Part shown: piece after piece, positions 49,747-57,168 of the stretch
How positions within the stretch are numbered: the first letter of the stretch is position 1
How the letters are laid out: each line of letters opens with the position of its first letter
Origin: Actinoplanes derwentensis
Lineage (GTDB): Bacteria > Actinomycetota > Actinomycetes > Mycobacteriales > Micromonosporaceae
NCBI RefSeq assembly: GCF_900104725.1
Contig: NZ_LT629758.1
Location: 7,960,001-8,024,000 of the forward strand
Direction: 5' to 3'
DNA: 64,000 nt
Notes under the pieces: generated by a model
What the model saw: only the letters and a program-made list of their open reading frames with translations
What the model was told of the DNA's origin: nothing
Database searches by the model: none
Made by a program: the position numbers and the translations under genes

Positions 49747-50709
49747 GTGCGGACGATCGACTGGGTCAACGAGGCCGTCGAGATCATCGACCAGACGGCC
49801 CTGCCGGGTGAGGAACGAGTGCTGCGGCTGCACACCGTGGGCGAGCTGATCGCGGCGATCCAGTCGCTCGCGGTCCGCGGAGCACCGGCGCTGGGTGTGG
49901 CCGGGGCCTTCGGAGTGGCCCTGGCCGCCCGGATCCACCTCGACGATCCGGCGGCCCTCAACCTCGCCGTCCAGCGGATCGAGACGGCCCGGCCGACCGC
50001 GGTCAACCTGGCCCGCGGCGCCCGCCGGGCCGCCGCGCTGCTCCCGCACGGGCCGGCGGCCGTGCTGGCCGAGGCCTGCGCCGTCCGGGACGAGGAGATC
50101 GCCGCCTCGGAGTCGATGGCCCGGCTCGGTGCCGACCTGGTCGCCGAACTGTGCGGGGCCCGGCCCCGGCTGCTCACCCACTGCAACACCGGCGCGCTGG
50201 CCGCGGTCACCGTCGGCACCGCCCTCGGCGTGGTCGGCGAACTGCACCGGCGCGGCCGGCTCGCCGCGGTGATCGCCAGCGAGACCCGGCCGCTGCTGCA
50301 GGGCGCCCGGCTCACCTCGTGGGAGCTGACCCGCTGGGGCATCGAGCACCGGGTCGCGGTCGACTCGGCCGGGCCGTTCCTGATGGCCCGTGGCGAGGTG
50401 GACGCGGTGATCCTCGGCGCCGACCGGATCTGCGCCAACGGCGACGTGATCAACAAGATCGGCACCTACTCGCACGCGCTCGGCGCGCGGCGGGCCGGAA
50501 TCCCGTTCCTGGTGGTCGCGCCGGAGTCGACGGTCGACACGCACACCGCCACCGGCGCGGACGTGGAGATCGAGGACCGCGGTTCGGCCGAGGTCACCGC
50601 GTGGAGCGAGGCGGTGAACCCGGCCTTCGACGTCACCCCGTTCGACCTGGTCACCGCGATCGTCACGGACCGCCGGGTGATCCGCGTCGACCGGGGAGAG
50701 AAGCCTTAA
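49747..50709 (+). CDS. mtnA: S-methyl-5-thioribose-1-phosphate isomerase
   Basis: 320 residues. Methionine salvage: it turns MTR-1-P into MTRu-1-P. LAVRGAPALGVAGAFGVALA, LLTHCNTGALA (the catalytic Cys), IASETRPLLQGARLTSWEL, VILGADRICANGDVINKIGTY and the VVAPESTVDTHT segment are family motifs. The GTG start follows the M48 stop by five bases. No other mtn genes are nearby. The end overlaps the DinB gene end by four bases on the opposite strand. Confidence 0.95.
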   Translation: MRTIDWVNEAVEIIDQTALPGEERVLRLHTVGELIAAIQSLAVRGAPALGVAGAFGVALAARIHLDDPAALNLAVQRIETARPTAVNLARGARRAAALLPHGPAAVLAEACAVRDEEIAASESMARLGADLVAELCGARPRLLTHCNTGALAAVTVGTALGVVGELHRRGRLAAVIASETRPLLQGARLTSWELTRWGIEHRVAVDSAGPFLMARGEVDAVILGADRICANGDVINKIGTYSHALGARRAGIPFLVVAPESTVDTHTATGADVEIEDRGSAEVTAWSEAVNPAFDVTPFDLVTAIVTDRRVIRVDRGEKP

Positions 50710-51275
50710 GCCTTCTTCCAGGGCTTCATCCAGTCGGTCTCGGGCCAGCCCTCGGCGGCGGCCATCAGCGGGTACGCGGTGGCCCCGTCGACGGTCTCCC
50801 GGATCACGTCCGCGTGCCCGGTGTGCCGCGCCGTCTCCTGGATCAGGTGCAGCAGCACCCACCGCAGCGTCCAGAAGTCCTGGTCCTTCGGATTCCACGG
50901 CACCGAGTGGTCGATCGGCACCGGATGATCCAGATCGGCCAGCTCGCGGACGGTCTTCTCGGTGGCCGCGGCGACCCGGTCGTACATTACGAGGATGTCG
51001 TCCAGGGACTCGTCGTCGGCCATCCGGAAGTTGCGCTCGTACGCCCCGTAGTCGACCGGCTGCCGCTCACCCCGGACGGTCGTCAGCCAGCCCTCCTCGG
51101 TGGTGGCGCAGTGCTTGATCAGACCGGCGACGCTGAGTGGGCTGGCGCTCGGCGTCGCCCGCAACTGCTCCGGGGTGAGCCCGAACGCGGTCAGCTTGAG
51201 CACGTAACGCATCTGGGCGAGGTACGCGAGCAGACCGTCCTGCTCGTCGGTGACGGGGCGAACCTGACCGGGCAT
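50706..51275 (-). CDS. DinB / DUF664 family protein
   Basis: 189 residues, a four-helix DinB-like bundle. TDEQDGLLAYLAQMRYVLKL, LSVAGLIKHCATTEEGWL (first metal His) and LHLIQETARHTGHADVIRE (HxxxH pair) give a three-His metal site. DinB proteins in actinobacteria include mycothiol-dependent enzymes. The start is the ATG at 51275. It follows tyrA across a terminator hairpin, so it is probably a separate unit. Confidence 0.9.
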   Translation of the reverse strand: MPGQVRPVTDEQDGLLAYLAQMRYVLKLTAFGLTPEQLRATPSASPLSVAGLIKHCATTEEGWLTTVRGERQPVDYGAYERNFRMADDESLDDILVMYDRVAAATEKTVRELADLDHPVPIDHSVPWNPKDQDFWTLRWVLLHLIQETARHTGHADVIRETVDGATAYPLMAAAEGWPETDWMKPWKKA

Positions 51276-51280
51276 CTCTC

Positions 51281-51321
51281 GGCTCCTAACGTCGTGGTGT
51301 CGTCACCTGACGTTAGGAGCC
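51281..51321 (-). terminator. Hairpin after prephenate dehydrogenase
   Basis: GGCTCCTAACGTC (51281-51293) pairs exactly with 51309-51321, a 13-bp stem with a 15-base loop. The stem overlaps the prephenate dehydrogenase stop and lies six bases ahead of the DinB start. It probably ends the tyrA transcript; a leader role for DinB cannot be excluded. Confidence 0.65.
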
Positions 51322-52257
51322 ATTGCGGTCATTTTCCGGCCGCATCGTGACAACCTCCCGATCGCGCACGGATGTCACCCATCCGCCGGCCCGGCCCAGT
51401 TCCAACAGAGCCCAGATCTCCGACATCTCGGTTTTGGGGCTGCCGGTCGTCGCGGGCCAGGCCCTTCGTGCCACCTCGCCGATCTTGAGCTGGGGCGTCA
51501 ACGCCCGGATCGGATCGTCCGACTCCAGCGCCTCGGCCATCAGCTCCAGGTCACCGATGAGCCGCCGCAGCTCCCGGTGCACCGAACTCCAGTTGCCGCC
51601 GCACATCGCCGCGGTCAGCTCGGCACGGGTCGCGGCCACCCGGGTGCCGTCCCGGAACGATCCAGCCGCCAGCGCCCCGGCCAGCGGGTTCTCCTGGAGC
51701 TGCCCGGCCAGGACCGCCGCGAACAGGTGCGGCACGTGACTGATCTGGGCGACGGCGGCATCGTGCTCGGTCGCGGTCACCGGCACCACCCGCGCGCCCA
51801 TCCCGGTGAACAACCGGGCCAGCAGCAGCCAGTCGTCCAAGGCGCTCTCGTGCGGCTCCAGGCACAACACCCAGGCGCAGCCGTCGAAGAGGGTCGCCTC
51901 GGACGCCGCGAACCCGGACGTCTCCCGGCCCGCCATCGGATGCCCGCCGACAAACCGGCGCCCCTCGAGAAGGTCCCGCACCGGACCCTTCACCGACGTC
52001 ACATCGGTCACCAGGCCGTCATATCCGTCCAGGTCGGCGGCCACTTGCGGCAAGACCGGCAGCGGTACGGCCAGAACGGTCACGTCGCACCCCGCAGCCG
52101 CCTCCCGCACCGAATCGGCGATCGAGAACCCGGCCTCCCGAGCCGCCGACCGGGTGAGCGGGTCGGCGTCGTAGCCCACCACCTCGTGCCCGGCGGCAGC
52201 GAGCGCCCGCAGCAGCGAACCGCCGATCAGTCCCAGCCCGATGACCGCAATGTGCAT
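51313..52257 (-). CDS. tyrA: Prephenate dehydrogenase
   Basis: 314 residues. The NAD-binding Rossmann start is IAVIGLGLIGGSLLRALAA. LVTDVTSVKGPV, FVGGHPMAGRETSGF (substrate His) and QISHVPHLFAAVLA are prephenate-dehydrogenase motifs. It makes 4-hydroxyphenylpyruvate for tyrosine. No ACT domain is obvious at the C-terminus. The gene is 9 bases from the M23 lipoprotein gene, which ends just upstream on the same strand. Confidence 0.93.
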   Translation of the reverse strand: MHIAVIGLGLIGGSLLRALAAAGHEVVGYDADPLTRSAAREAGFSIADSVREAAAGCDVTVLAVPLPVLPQVAADLDGYDGLVTDVTSVKGPVRDLLEGRRFVGGHPMAGRETSGFAASEATLFDGCAWVLCLEPHESALDDWLLLARLFTGMGARVVPVTATEHDAAVAQISHVPHLFAAVLAGQLQENPLAGALAAGSFRDGTRVAATRAELTAAMCGGNWSSVHRELRRLIGDLELMAEALESDDPIRALTPQLKIGEVARRAWPATTGSPKTEMSEIWALLELGRAGGWVTSVRDREVVTMRPENDRNGS

Positions 52258-52266
52258 GCGCCGAGA

Positions 52267-53019
52267 CTAGGCCTTGCAGTCGCTTTTCTTCTCCCACGAC
52301 TCGACGGCGGCGACCGGGCTCTTCTGGCCACCCTTACGCCAGGACGCGAGATAGCTGTACGGCCAGACGACTCCGCGCCGCACCTTCCAGTCGCCGGTCT
52401 CGGCGCACGGCGGGGAGATGCCGTAGTGCACGTGACAGACGTTGCTCGCGTTGCCGGTCCTACCGGTCAGGCCGAGCAGCTGACCGGCTTTCACCTTGGT
52501 CCCCGGCGTGATGCCGGACTGCACCTTGCTCAGGTGCGAGCCGTAGTAGCGCACCCCGTCGTCACCCCGGATCGCCACCGAGAGGCCGCCGTTGAACGGG
52601 CCGTCCGGATTGCCCTTGACGTAACGGTCCCGGAGGCTGACCTCCAGCACGGTCCCGCTGGTGGTGGCCACGAAACGCGACCCGCAGTCGACGAAGACAT
52701 CGGTGCCCGGGTACTTCGAGTGGGTGTTGTGCCAGTCCACGTTCGAAGCGTCGACGGGGAAGACATATTTCACCTTCACCGCAGCCGGCTCACTCGGCTC
52801 GGGTTTCGCCGACGCCGGCACCGACGGGGCGGCGGGCGCGCTCGTGGCCGGGGCCGACGCCGTCTCGGGAGTCGCCGACTGCGCCGCCACCGGCTGCTCG
52901 GCCGGGTCCACGAACTGCGGTGTGGTGGCCGGCGAAGCCGACCCACCGGTCACTGACCCGCAGCCGGCCAGACAGACCGCCACAAGCGTCAAACCAGAGA
53001 GGGTACGGAGTAGAGGCAC
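52267..53019 (-). CDS. M23-family peptidase-like lipoprotein
   Basis: 250 residues. Lipoprotein signal LSGLTLVAVCLAGC with lipobox LAGC, then an Ala/Pro-rich linker to residue 75. The LytM domain shows HSKYPGTD (H...D zinc ligands) and CHVHYGISPP (HxH), so the site is intact. It probably cleaves peptidoglycan peptides at the membrane surface, or acts as an activator. It is upstream of tyrA on the same strand with a 9-base gap; the pair may be co-transcribed. The GTG or ATG start at 53019 is assumed. Confidence 0.9.
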   Translation of the reverse strand: MPLLRTLSGLTLVAVCLAGCGSVTGGSASPATTPQFVDPAEQPVAAQSATPETASAPATSAPAAPSVPASAKPEPSEPAAVKVKYVFPVDASNVDWHNTHSKYPGTDVFVDCGSRFVATTSGTVLEVSLRDRYVKGNPDGPFNGGLSVAIRGDDGVRYYGSHLSKVQSGITPGTKVKAGQLLGLTGRTGNASNVCHVHYGISPPCAETGDWKVRRGVVWPYSYLASWRKGGQKSPVAAVESWEKKSDCKA

Positions 53020-53101
53020 CGCGCCATCCTGGCAGAAGACCGGAAATAGTGCCGACCGGCGAGGGCTACGCTGTGGACAGGTGTGACGGAGGGAACCGAG
53101 G

Positions 53102-53503
53102 ATGACCGACCGGCAAGTCTCCTGGCCGGTGGCTGAGCCACCGCCCCCGGGCTACCTTCCGCCGCGAGGGCTGCCGCACTCGCCGATGATGTTCAGCGGG
53201 CTCCCGCCCCGGCCGGTCTACCGGGAAGTGCACCCGGTCTCGGCCGGTCCCGTGGTGGCCGGGATCGCGGCCACCACGGCCTGGTTCGTGCTCTTCGGCA
53301 GCCTCGGCAACGACCTCGGGTCGTACGCCTGGTGGACGATCGGTGCCGCGATGGCCGCCTGGGCCGTCGCCGCGGTGCTGGCGGTGCTCGGCGACCGGGG
53401 AACGGCCGCCGGAGTGGCGGTGGCGAGCGGGTTCGGCCTGTCGCTGGCGCTGGCGCTGGTGGCCTACCGATGGACGGCGACACTCGACTGGCCGCTCTGG
53501 TGA
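53102..53503 (+). CDS. Small membrane protein of unknown function
   Basis: 133 residues. The first 45 are Pro-rich and cytoplasmic (WPVAEPPPPGYLPPRGLPHS). Three membrane segments follow (AGPVVAGIAATTAWFVLFG, YAWWTIGAAMAAWAVAAVL, GVAVASGFGLSLALALVAY). No family is recognised. It is divergent from the M23 gene. The start is ATG at 53102 with a weak GAGG upstream. Confidence 0.7.
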   Translation: MTDRQVSWPVAEPPPPGYLPPRGLPHSPMMFSGLPPRPVYREVHPVSAGPVVAGIAATTAWFVLFGSLGNDLGSYAWWTIGAAMAAWAVAAVLAVLGDRGTAAGVAVASGFGLSLALALVAYRWTATLDWPLW

Positions 53504-53614
53504 CCGCTCTCCAGCGGCCACTCGACGTACACCTGCGGTAGCCCTGAGCAGTGATTCTGCCGATGTGGCCATCGACTCTTGACGAACGTCTCGCGCTGTC
53601 GCACTCTCGGCTCC

Positions 53615-53782
53615 ATGGCCCCCTCGCCACCACGGCTCGACCCCGATCGCAGCCGTCGCCGACTCGAGTTGCTGGCGGCACTCGCACAGGCGAAATCGAC
53701 ACGCGAATCGATGTTGTCGCCGCGGGTGCGGGGGCTTCGGCTCCGAGAGCTGATCGCTATACGCCGTCGCCCGGTCAACTGA
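53615..53782 (+). CDS. Very small basic protein, uncertain
   Basis: 55 residues, rich in Arg and Leu (LDPDRSRRRLELLAALAQAK, RGLRLRELIAIRRRP), with a helical pattern. The start ATG at 53615 lacks a clear ribosome site. It could be a real short gene, or a chance frame in high-GC DNA. No family recognised. Confidence 0.3.
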   Translation: MAPSPPRLDPDRSRRRLELLAALAQAKSTRESMLSPRVRGLRLRELIAIRRRPVN

Positions 53783-53862
53783 TTCAGGGCGTGGCTCCCT
53801 GCGCCCGCCGTCGCACCCGCTACCGTCAGGCGCTGAGTGTTTAGGATCGTGTTGGGGGAATC

Positions 53863-54393
53863 GTGTCGATTTTCGCTGCCGCCGTGGCCCGGGGCAAAAA
53901 CGGCTGGACGGCGTCGGAGCTGGACCTTTCCGGCCTGGCTGACATCGACGAGGTGGTTGACTCGCTGAGAGATGCCGAGCCGGACGCCGAATTGTCGCTC
54001 CTGTTCGTCGAGAGCGACGACGAATACCTGGCGATCCTGCGGCTGGACGACGGTGAGGACCCGCGGGTCTTCGCCTCGGACTCGGCCTTCGCCGAGGAGT
54101 CGCGGGTCGGATCGGTACTGCTCGGCGAGGTGGAGACCCCGGCCCTGGAGCTGGACGACCTGGCCGAACAGGACGACTCGTCCGCGTCCGGGGCGGAGGA
54201 CGAGGACGACACCCCGCCCGAGCCGGACGCCGACCCGATCGGGGACGCCGACCTGCTCGGTGACCTGGGGATCACCGCTAAACGGCTGCTCGCCCTCTGT
54301 GGCATGGAGGGGATGATGCCGGCCGACGTCACCGCGGAGATCTGTTCCAAGATCGGCTGCGGTGACGAGATGGAGGAGCTGCGCGAGGCGTGA
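53863..54393 (+). CDS. tRNA adenosine deaminase-associated protein
   Basis: 176 residues, acidic. It has the pattern of the actinobacterial partner encoded before tadA: IFAAAVARGKNGWTASELDL, LRDAEPDAELSLLFVESDDEYLAILR and DLGITAKRLLALCGMEGMMPADV near the end. The middle is a Glu/Asp-rich linker. It overlaps tadA by four bases (GTGA). Its exact role in A-to-I editing is not established. Confidence 0.92.
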   Translation: MSIFAAAVARGKNGWTASELDLSGLADIDEVVDSLRDAEPDAELSLLFVESDDEYLAILRLDDGEDPRVFASDSAFAEESRVGSVLLGEVETPALELDDLAEQDDSSASGAEDEDDTPPEPDADPIGDADLLGDLGITAKRLLALCGMEGMMPADVTAEICSKIGCGDEMEELREA

Positions 54394-54836
54394 GCCGGCG
54401 TCGGCAGCAGGAGGAGTGGATGCGGCGGGCTATCGCCGTCGCCTCCACCTCGTCCGAGGACGTTCCGGTCGGGGCGATCATTCTCGGTCCCGACGGCTCT
54501 GAACTGGCCGCCGCCGGCAACGAGCGGGAACTCACCGGCGACCCGACCGGACACGCTGAGGTATTGGCGATCCGGCGGGCCGCCGCGCGGGTGGGCGAGT
54601 GGCGGCTGGCGGGCTGCACCCTGGTGGTCACCCTGGAGCCGTGCACGATGTGCGCCGGGGCGCTGGTGCTGGCCCGTGTCTCGACGCTGGTCTTCGGCGC
54701 CTGGGAGCCCAAGACGGGCGCGGTCGGCTCCCTCTGGGACGTCGTCCGCGACTCGCGGCTCAACCACCGACCCGAGGTGTACGGCGGCATCCTCGAATCC
54801 GAGTGCGCTGCCCTGCTCCGCGACTTCTTCCGCTAG
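54390..54836 (+). CDS. tadA: tRNA(Arg) adenosine-34 deaminase
   Basis: 148 residues. It changes A34 to inosine in tRNA-Arg(ACG). Zinc and catalytic motifs: GHAEVLAIRRAAA (His and Glu), and PCTMCAGALVLARV (two Cys). VPVGAIILGPDGSELAAAGN is the first strand. It is coupled to the upstream associated protein by a four-base overlap. A strong hairpin follows the stop directly. Confidence 0.95.
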   Translation: MSRRRQQEEWMRRAIAVASTSSEDVPVGAIILGPDGSELAAAGNERELTGDPTGHAEVLAIRRAAARVGEWRLAGCTLVVTLEPCTMCAGALVLARVSTLVFGAWEPKTGAVGSLWDVVRDSRLNHRPEVYGGILESECAALLRDFFR

Positions 54837-54839
54837 CCG

Positions 54840-54902
54840 CCGGCGTTCAGCGTGGTGAGTTGGGGCGCGATTCGCACCTCAAGTCACCACGCTGAACGCC
54901 GG
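54840..54902. repeat. Long hairpin repeat (family member B)
   Basis: A perfect 19-bp stem (54840-54858 with 54884-54902) encloses a 25-base loop that itself pairs (TTG-GG-GCG with CGC-CC-CAA). It begins three bases after the tadA stop. Its core matches that of the 61-bp tandem repeat at 25757-25986 and the hairpin at 54945-54983. It may end transcription as well. Confidence 0.85.
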
Positions 54903-54944
54903 GGTGAACCGCGGGTCGTCGCGCGGGTGGCTGCTACGGGTTGT

Positions 54945-54983
54945 GTGGTGACCTGGGGTGTGGAGCGAACCCCAAGTCACCAC
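54945..54983. repeat. Hairpin repeat (family member C)
   Basis: A 15-bp stem with one mismatch (54945-54959 with 54969-54983) and 9-base loop. Stem sequence GTGGTGAC matches member B. The two lie in the 302-base gap between convergent tadA and deoD, which holds no gene. Confidence 0.75.
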
Positions 54984-55138
54984 GCTGGTCGCCGCCTCCG
55001 GACCGGGGGCCGCCGCATTCGGCCCGGCGGTCGCCTCGTCGGCCGGGACCCGGCGCCTTCCTCGCGCGGTGGCCACGGGAGGTGTGGTGCGGCGAAGGGC
55101 CCCGGTGGCGTACCGGAACAGTGGTGTTGATCTGGCTC

Positions 55139-55846
55139 TTAGGCGATTGCCGTGTCGAGACCGATCTTGACCATGTTGGTGAAGCCCTTTTCGCGCTGGG
55201 CGGAGTCCATCGCCTCGCCGCGCTTGATGTGGTCGCTGACCGTCAGGATGGTCAGGGCCTTGGCGCCGTAGCGGGCGGCGATCGTGTAGATCGCGGCGGA
55301 CTCCATCTCGACCGCGAGCACCCCGTAGTCGGCGAGCGAGTCGTAGAGGTCGGGGCGGTCGGTGTAGAAGCCGTCGGCGGCCAGCACCGAGCCGACCCGG
55401 ATCGGGGTGCCCTGCGCCTCTGCCAGCTCGACCGCCTTGCGCAGCAGGCTGAAGTCGGCGACCGGTGCGTAGTCGACCAGGCCGTCGAAGCGGGTCCGGT
55501 TCATGTTGGAGTCGGTGGCCGAGCCGATCGCGGCGATCACGTCACCCAGGTTCAGGTCCAGGGCCAGAGCGCCGCAGGAACCGATTCTGATCACTGACTT
55601 GACGCCGTATTCGTTGATCAGTTCGTGGGTGTAGATGGAGGCCGACGGCATGCCCATGCCGGAGCCCTGCACCGAGACCCGCTGGCCCTTCCAGGTGCCG
55701 GTGAACCCGAGCATCCCGCGGACCTCGGTGTAACAGACCGCGTCCTCCAGGAACGTCTCTGCGATCCACTTCGCCCGCATCGGGTCACCGGGCAGCAGCA
55801 CCCGTTCGGCGATGTCGCCCGGCTTGCCGCCGATGTGCACGCTCAT
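55139..55846 (-). CDS. deoD: Purine-nucleoside phosphorylase, DeoD type
   Basis: 235 residues from the ATG at 55846 (GGAGG upstream). Hexameric DeoD features: [20 protein letters not shown] (phosphate site), [34 protein letters not shown], and [19 protein letters not shown] with the ribose-binding Glu/Met. SDHIKRGE holds the catalytic Asp. It splits purine nucleosides with phosphate for salvage. It is a single gene convergent with tadA. Confidence 0.95.
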   Translation of the reverse strand: MSVHIGGKPGDIAERVLLPGDPMRAKWIAETFLEDAVCYTEVRGMLGFTGTWKGQRVSVQGSGMGMPSASIYTHELINEYGVKSVIRIGSCGALALDLNLGDVIAAIGSATDSNMNRTRFDGLVDYAPVADFSLLRKAVELAEAQGTPIRVGSVLAADGFYTDRPDLYDSLADYGVLAVEMESAAIYTIAARYGAKALTILTVSDHIKRGEAMDSAQREKGFTNMVKIGLDTAIA

Positions 55847-55960
55847 CTCAATCCTCCGCATTCGTTGCTAGAGCGTCGATCTTGCCAGGTCAGCGGGCTG
55901 GCGCACGGTTATGGGTGACCCGACTTCGGAGCCGGTGAGGCGTCCGGTAACGTACGTACC

Positions 55961-56050
55961 GGTGGCGTGTCCGAGCGGCCTAAGGAGCACGCCTCGAAAG
56001 CGTGTGAGGGTTAACGCCCTCCGAGGGTTCAAATCCCTCCGCCACCGCCA
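55961..56050 (+). tRNA. tRNA-Ser (CGA)
   Basis: The acceptor GGTGGCG (55961-55967) pairs with CGCCACC (56040-56046), then G and an encoded CCA. Anticodon stem CACGC/GCGTG encloses CTCGAAA, so the anticodon is CGA (reads UCG). The long variable arm (GTGAGGGTTAACGCCCTC) is class II and typical of serine. The T loop is GGTTCAAATCC. Confidence 0.95.
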
Positions 56051-56052
56051 AA

Positions 56053-56083
56053 AGAGAGCCCAGTCCTTGTGACTGGGCTCTCT
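56053..56083 (+). terminator. Terminator after tRNA-Ser
   Basis: A 13-bp perfect stem (56053-56065 with 56071-56083), 5-base loop, then a T-containing tail. It starts three bases after the tRNA CCA. Confidence 0.88.
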
Positions 56084-56416
56084 GCTTTGTACTGCTTCTG
56101 TGATGCTTTTGCGCGCCGGGGACTTGTTACGCTCCGTCGCCAACAACGGGGTCGGCCGACCGTCTACATGGCGGCTCATCCGTTCGGGCGTTCTCCATGA
56201 TCAGGTGCATGATGTGTAACGGTGGTGTTTCGTCGCACGTCAGGGCCGGGAAATACGCTCTGTAGTCGAGTGCGAACCGCCCAAATACATAGGGTGTCGC
56301 GCAAGTCACGCAGCCCAAAACTACCGGATCAGACAATGTGGTTCCGACCGGGCGGCGAGTAAGTTTCGCAGAATCGCCCTACGCAGGTTCGTCGATGTCT
56401 GTCCTAGATTTGTCAT
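56084..56416. other. Intergenic region with no convincing gene
   Basis: Somewhat AT-richer than the flanks. A minus-strand frame (56127-56336) exists but starts with TTG and has no ribosome site. I see no copy of the tRNA 3' end that would mark an integration site. Confidence 0.4.
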
Positions 56417-56626
56417 GTGAGAGTTGAGCATCACTGGTGGAATGGCGACGTCCGGCTCGCGCGCCGGGACGTCTACGTCCGCACCGACGGCGCGCAATGG
56501 GAGGTCGAGGCCCAGATGGGCGGCCCCGAAGGCAAGTCGAAGGTGCAGCAGTGTCCCGGCAAGGCATCAGCGATGATCCTGGCCGACGCGTGGCGTGGAC
56601 CACGCTGGCGGTGGCGCGAGCTGTAA
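56417..56626 (+). CDS. Small hydrophilic protein of unknown function
   Basis: 69 residues. Tryptophan-rich at both ends (EHHWWNGDVRLARRDVYVRT, WRGPRWRWREL) with a small beta pattern between. It starts with GTG at 56417. No family recognised. A strong terminator follows at 56692. Confidence 0.6.
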   Translation: MRVEHHWWNGDVRLARRDVYVRTDGAQWEVEAQMGGPEGKSKVQQCPGKASAMILADAWRGPRWRWREL

Positions 56627-56691
56627 AGCCGCGCCAGGAGCCCCCCACTGGCTGCGTCCGCACATGCTTGACCGGTTTCAGCCAGCCTTCG

Positions 56692-56724
56692 AAACGGGTC
56701 GGACCTCAGGGGTCCGACCCGTTT
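56692..56724 (+). terminator. Strong hairpin terminator
   Basis: A 14-bp perfect stem (56692-56705 with 56711-56724), 5-base loop, and T-run TTTT at its end. It ends the transcript of the small gene at 56417 and isolates the STAS gene. Confidence 0.88.
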
Positions 56725-56811
56725 TCTGACGCACGTGGTGTCCGATGTGTCGTGATGATTGCGATCTAGGCTGAATATCCAGCCAGTACGGGGGTAGGGA
56801 AGCCGATCATC

Positions 56812-57153
56812 ATGCAAGCAGCAGTCACCGACCATCGTGCCGACGTGGCGGTCCTCCACCTCCAGGGTGAGCTGGACGCCGACACCGCAGGTCAGTTGCA
56901 TGCCGTGCTCGCCGACCTGCTGGAGCGCCCGGTCCCCAGAATCGTGGTCGACCTGTCCAGCCTGAAATTCTGTGACTCGGTCGGCCTGAGCGCCTTCATC
57001 ACCAGCAAAGAGGTGATCTCGGCCCGCGGCGGCTGGCTGAGCTTCGCCGGCGCCAACCAGTTCCTCGCCCAGCTGATGGAGAACGTCGGCCTGGGTCGAT
57101 ACTTCGCCATCTTCCCGGAAGTCGACGACGCGATAGCGGCCGCCCAGATTTGA
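56812..57153 (+). CDS. STAS-domain anti-sigma factor antagonist
   Basis: 113 residues, a single STAS domain. VAVLHLQGELDADTAGQLHA and RIVVDLSSLKFCDSVGLSAF are typical; the Ser in CDSVGLSAF is the likely phosphorylation site for a partner kinase. It should free a sigma factor by binding its anti-sigma factor. No RsbW-like kinase or sigma gene is adjacent. The start is the ATG at 56812. Confidence 0.92.
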   Translation: MQAAVTDHRADVAVLHLQGELDADTAGQLHAVLADLLERPVPRIVVDLSSLKFCDSVGLSAFITSKEVISARGGWLSFAGANQFLAQLMENVGLGRYFAIFPEVDDAIAAAQI

Positions 57154-57168
57154 TGCCAAGATCCACGG

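Noticed and set aside
56127..56336. Minus-strand frame of 69 residues
   Set aside because: TTG start, no ribosome site and no family; too weak to call a gene.
55961..56416. tRNA-Ser as an integration site
   Set aside because: No integrase gene and no second copy of the tRNA 3' end in the window.
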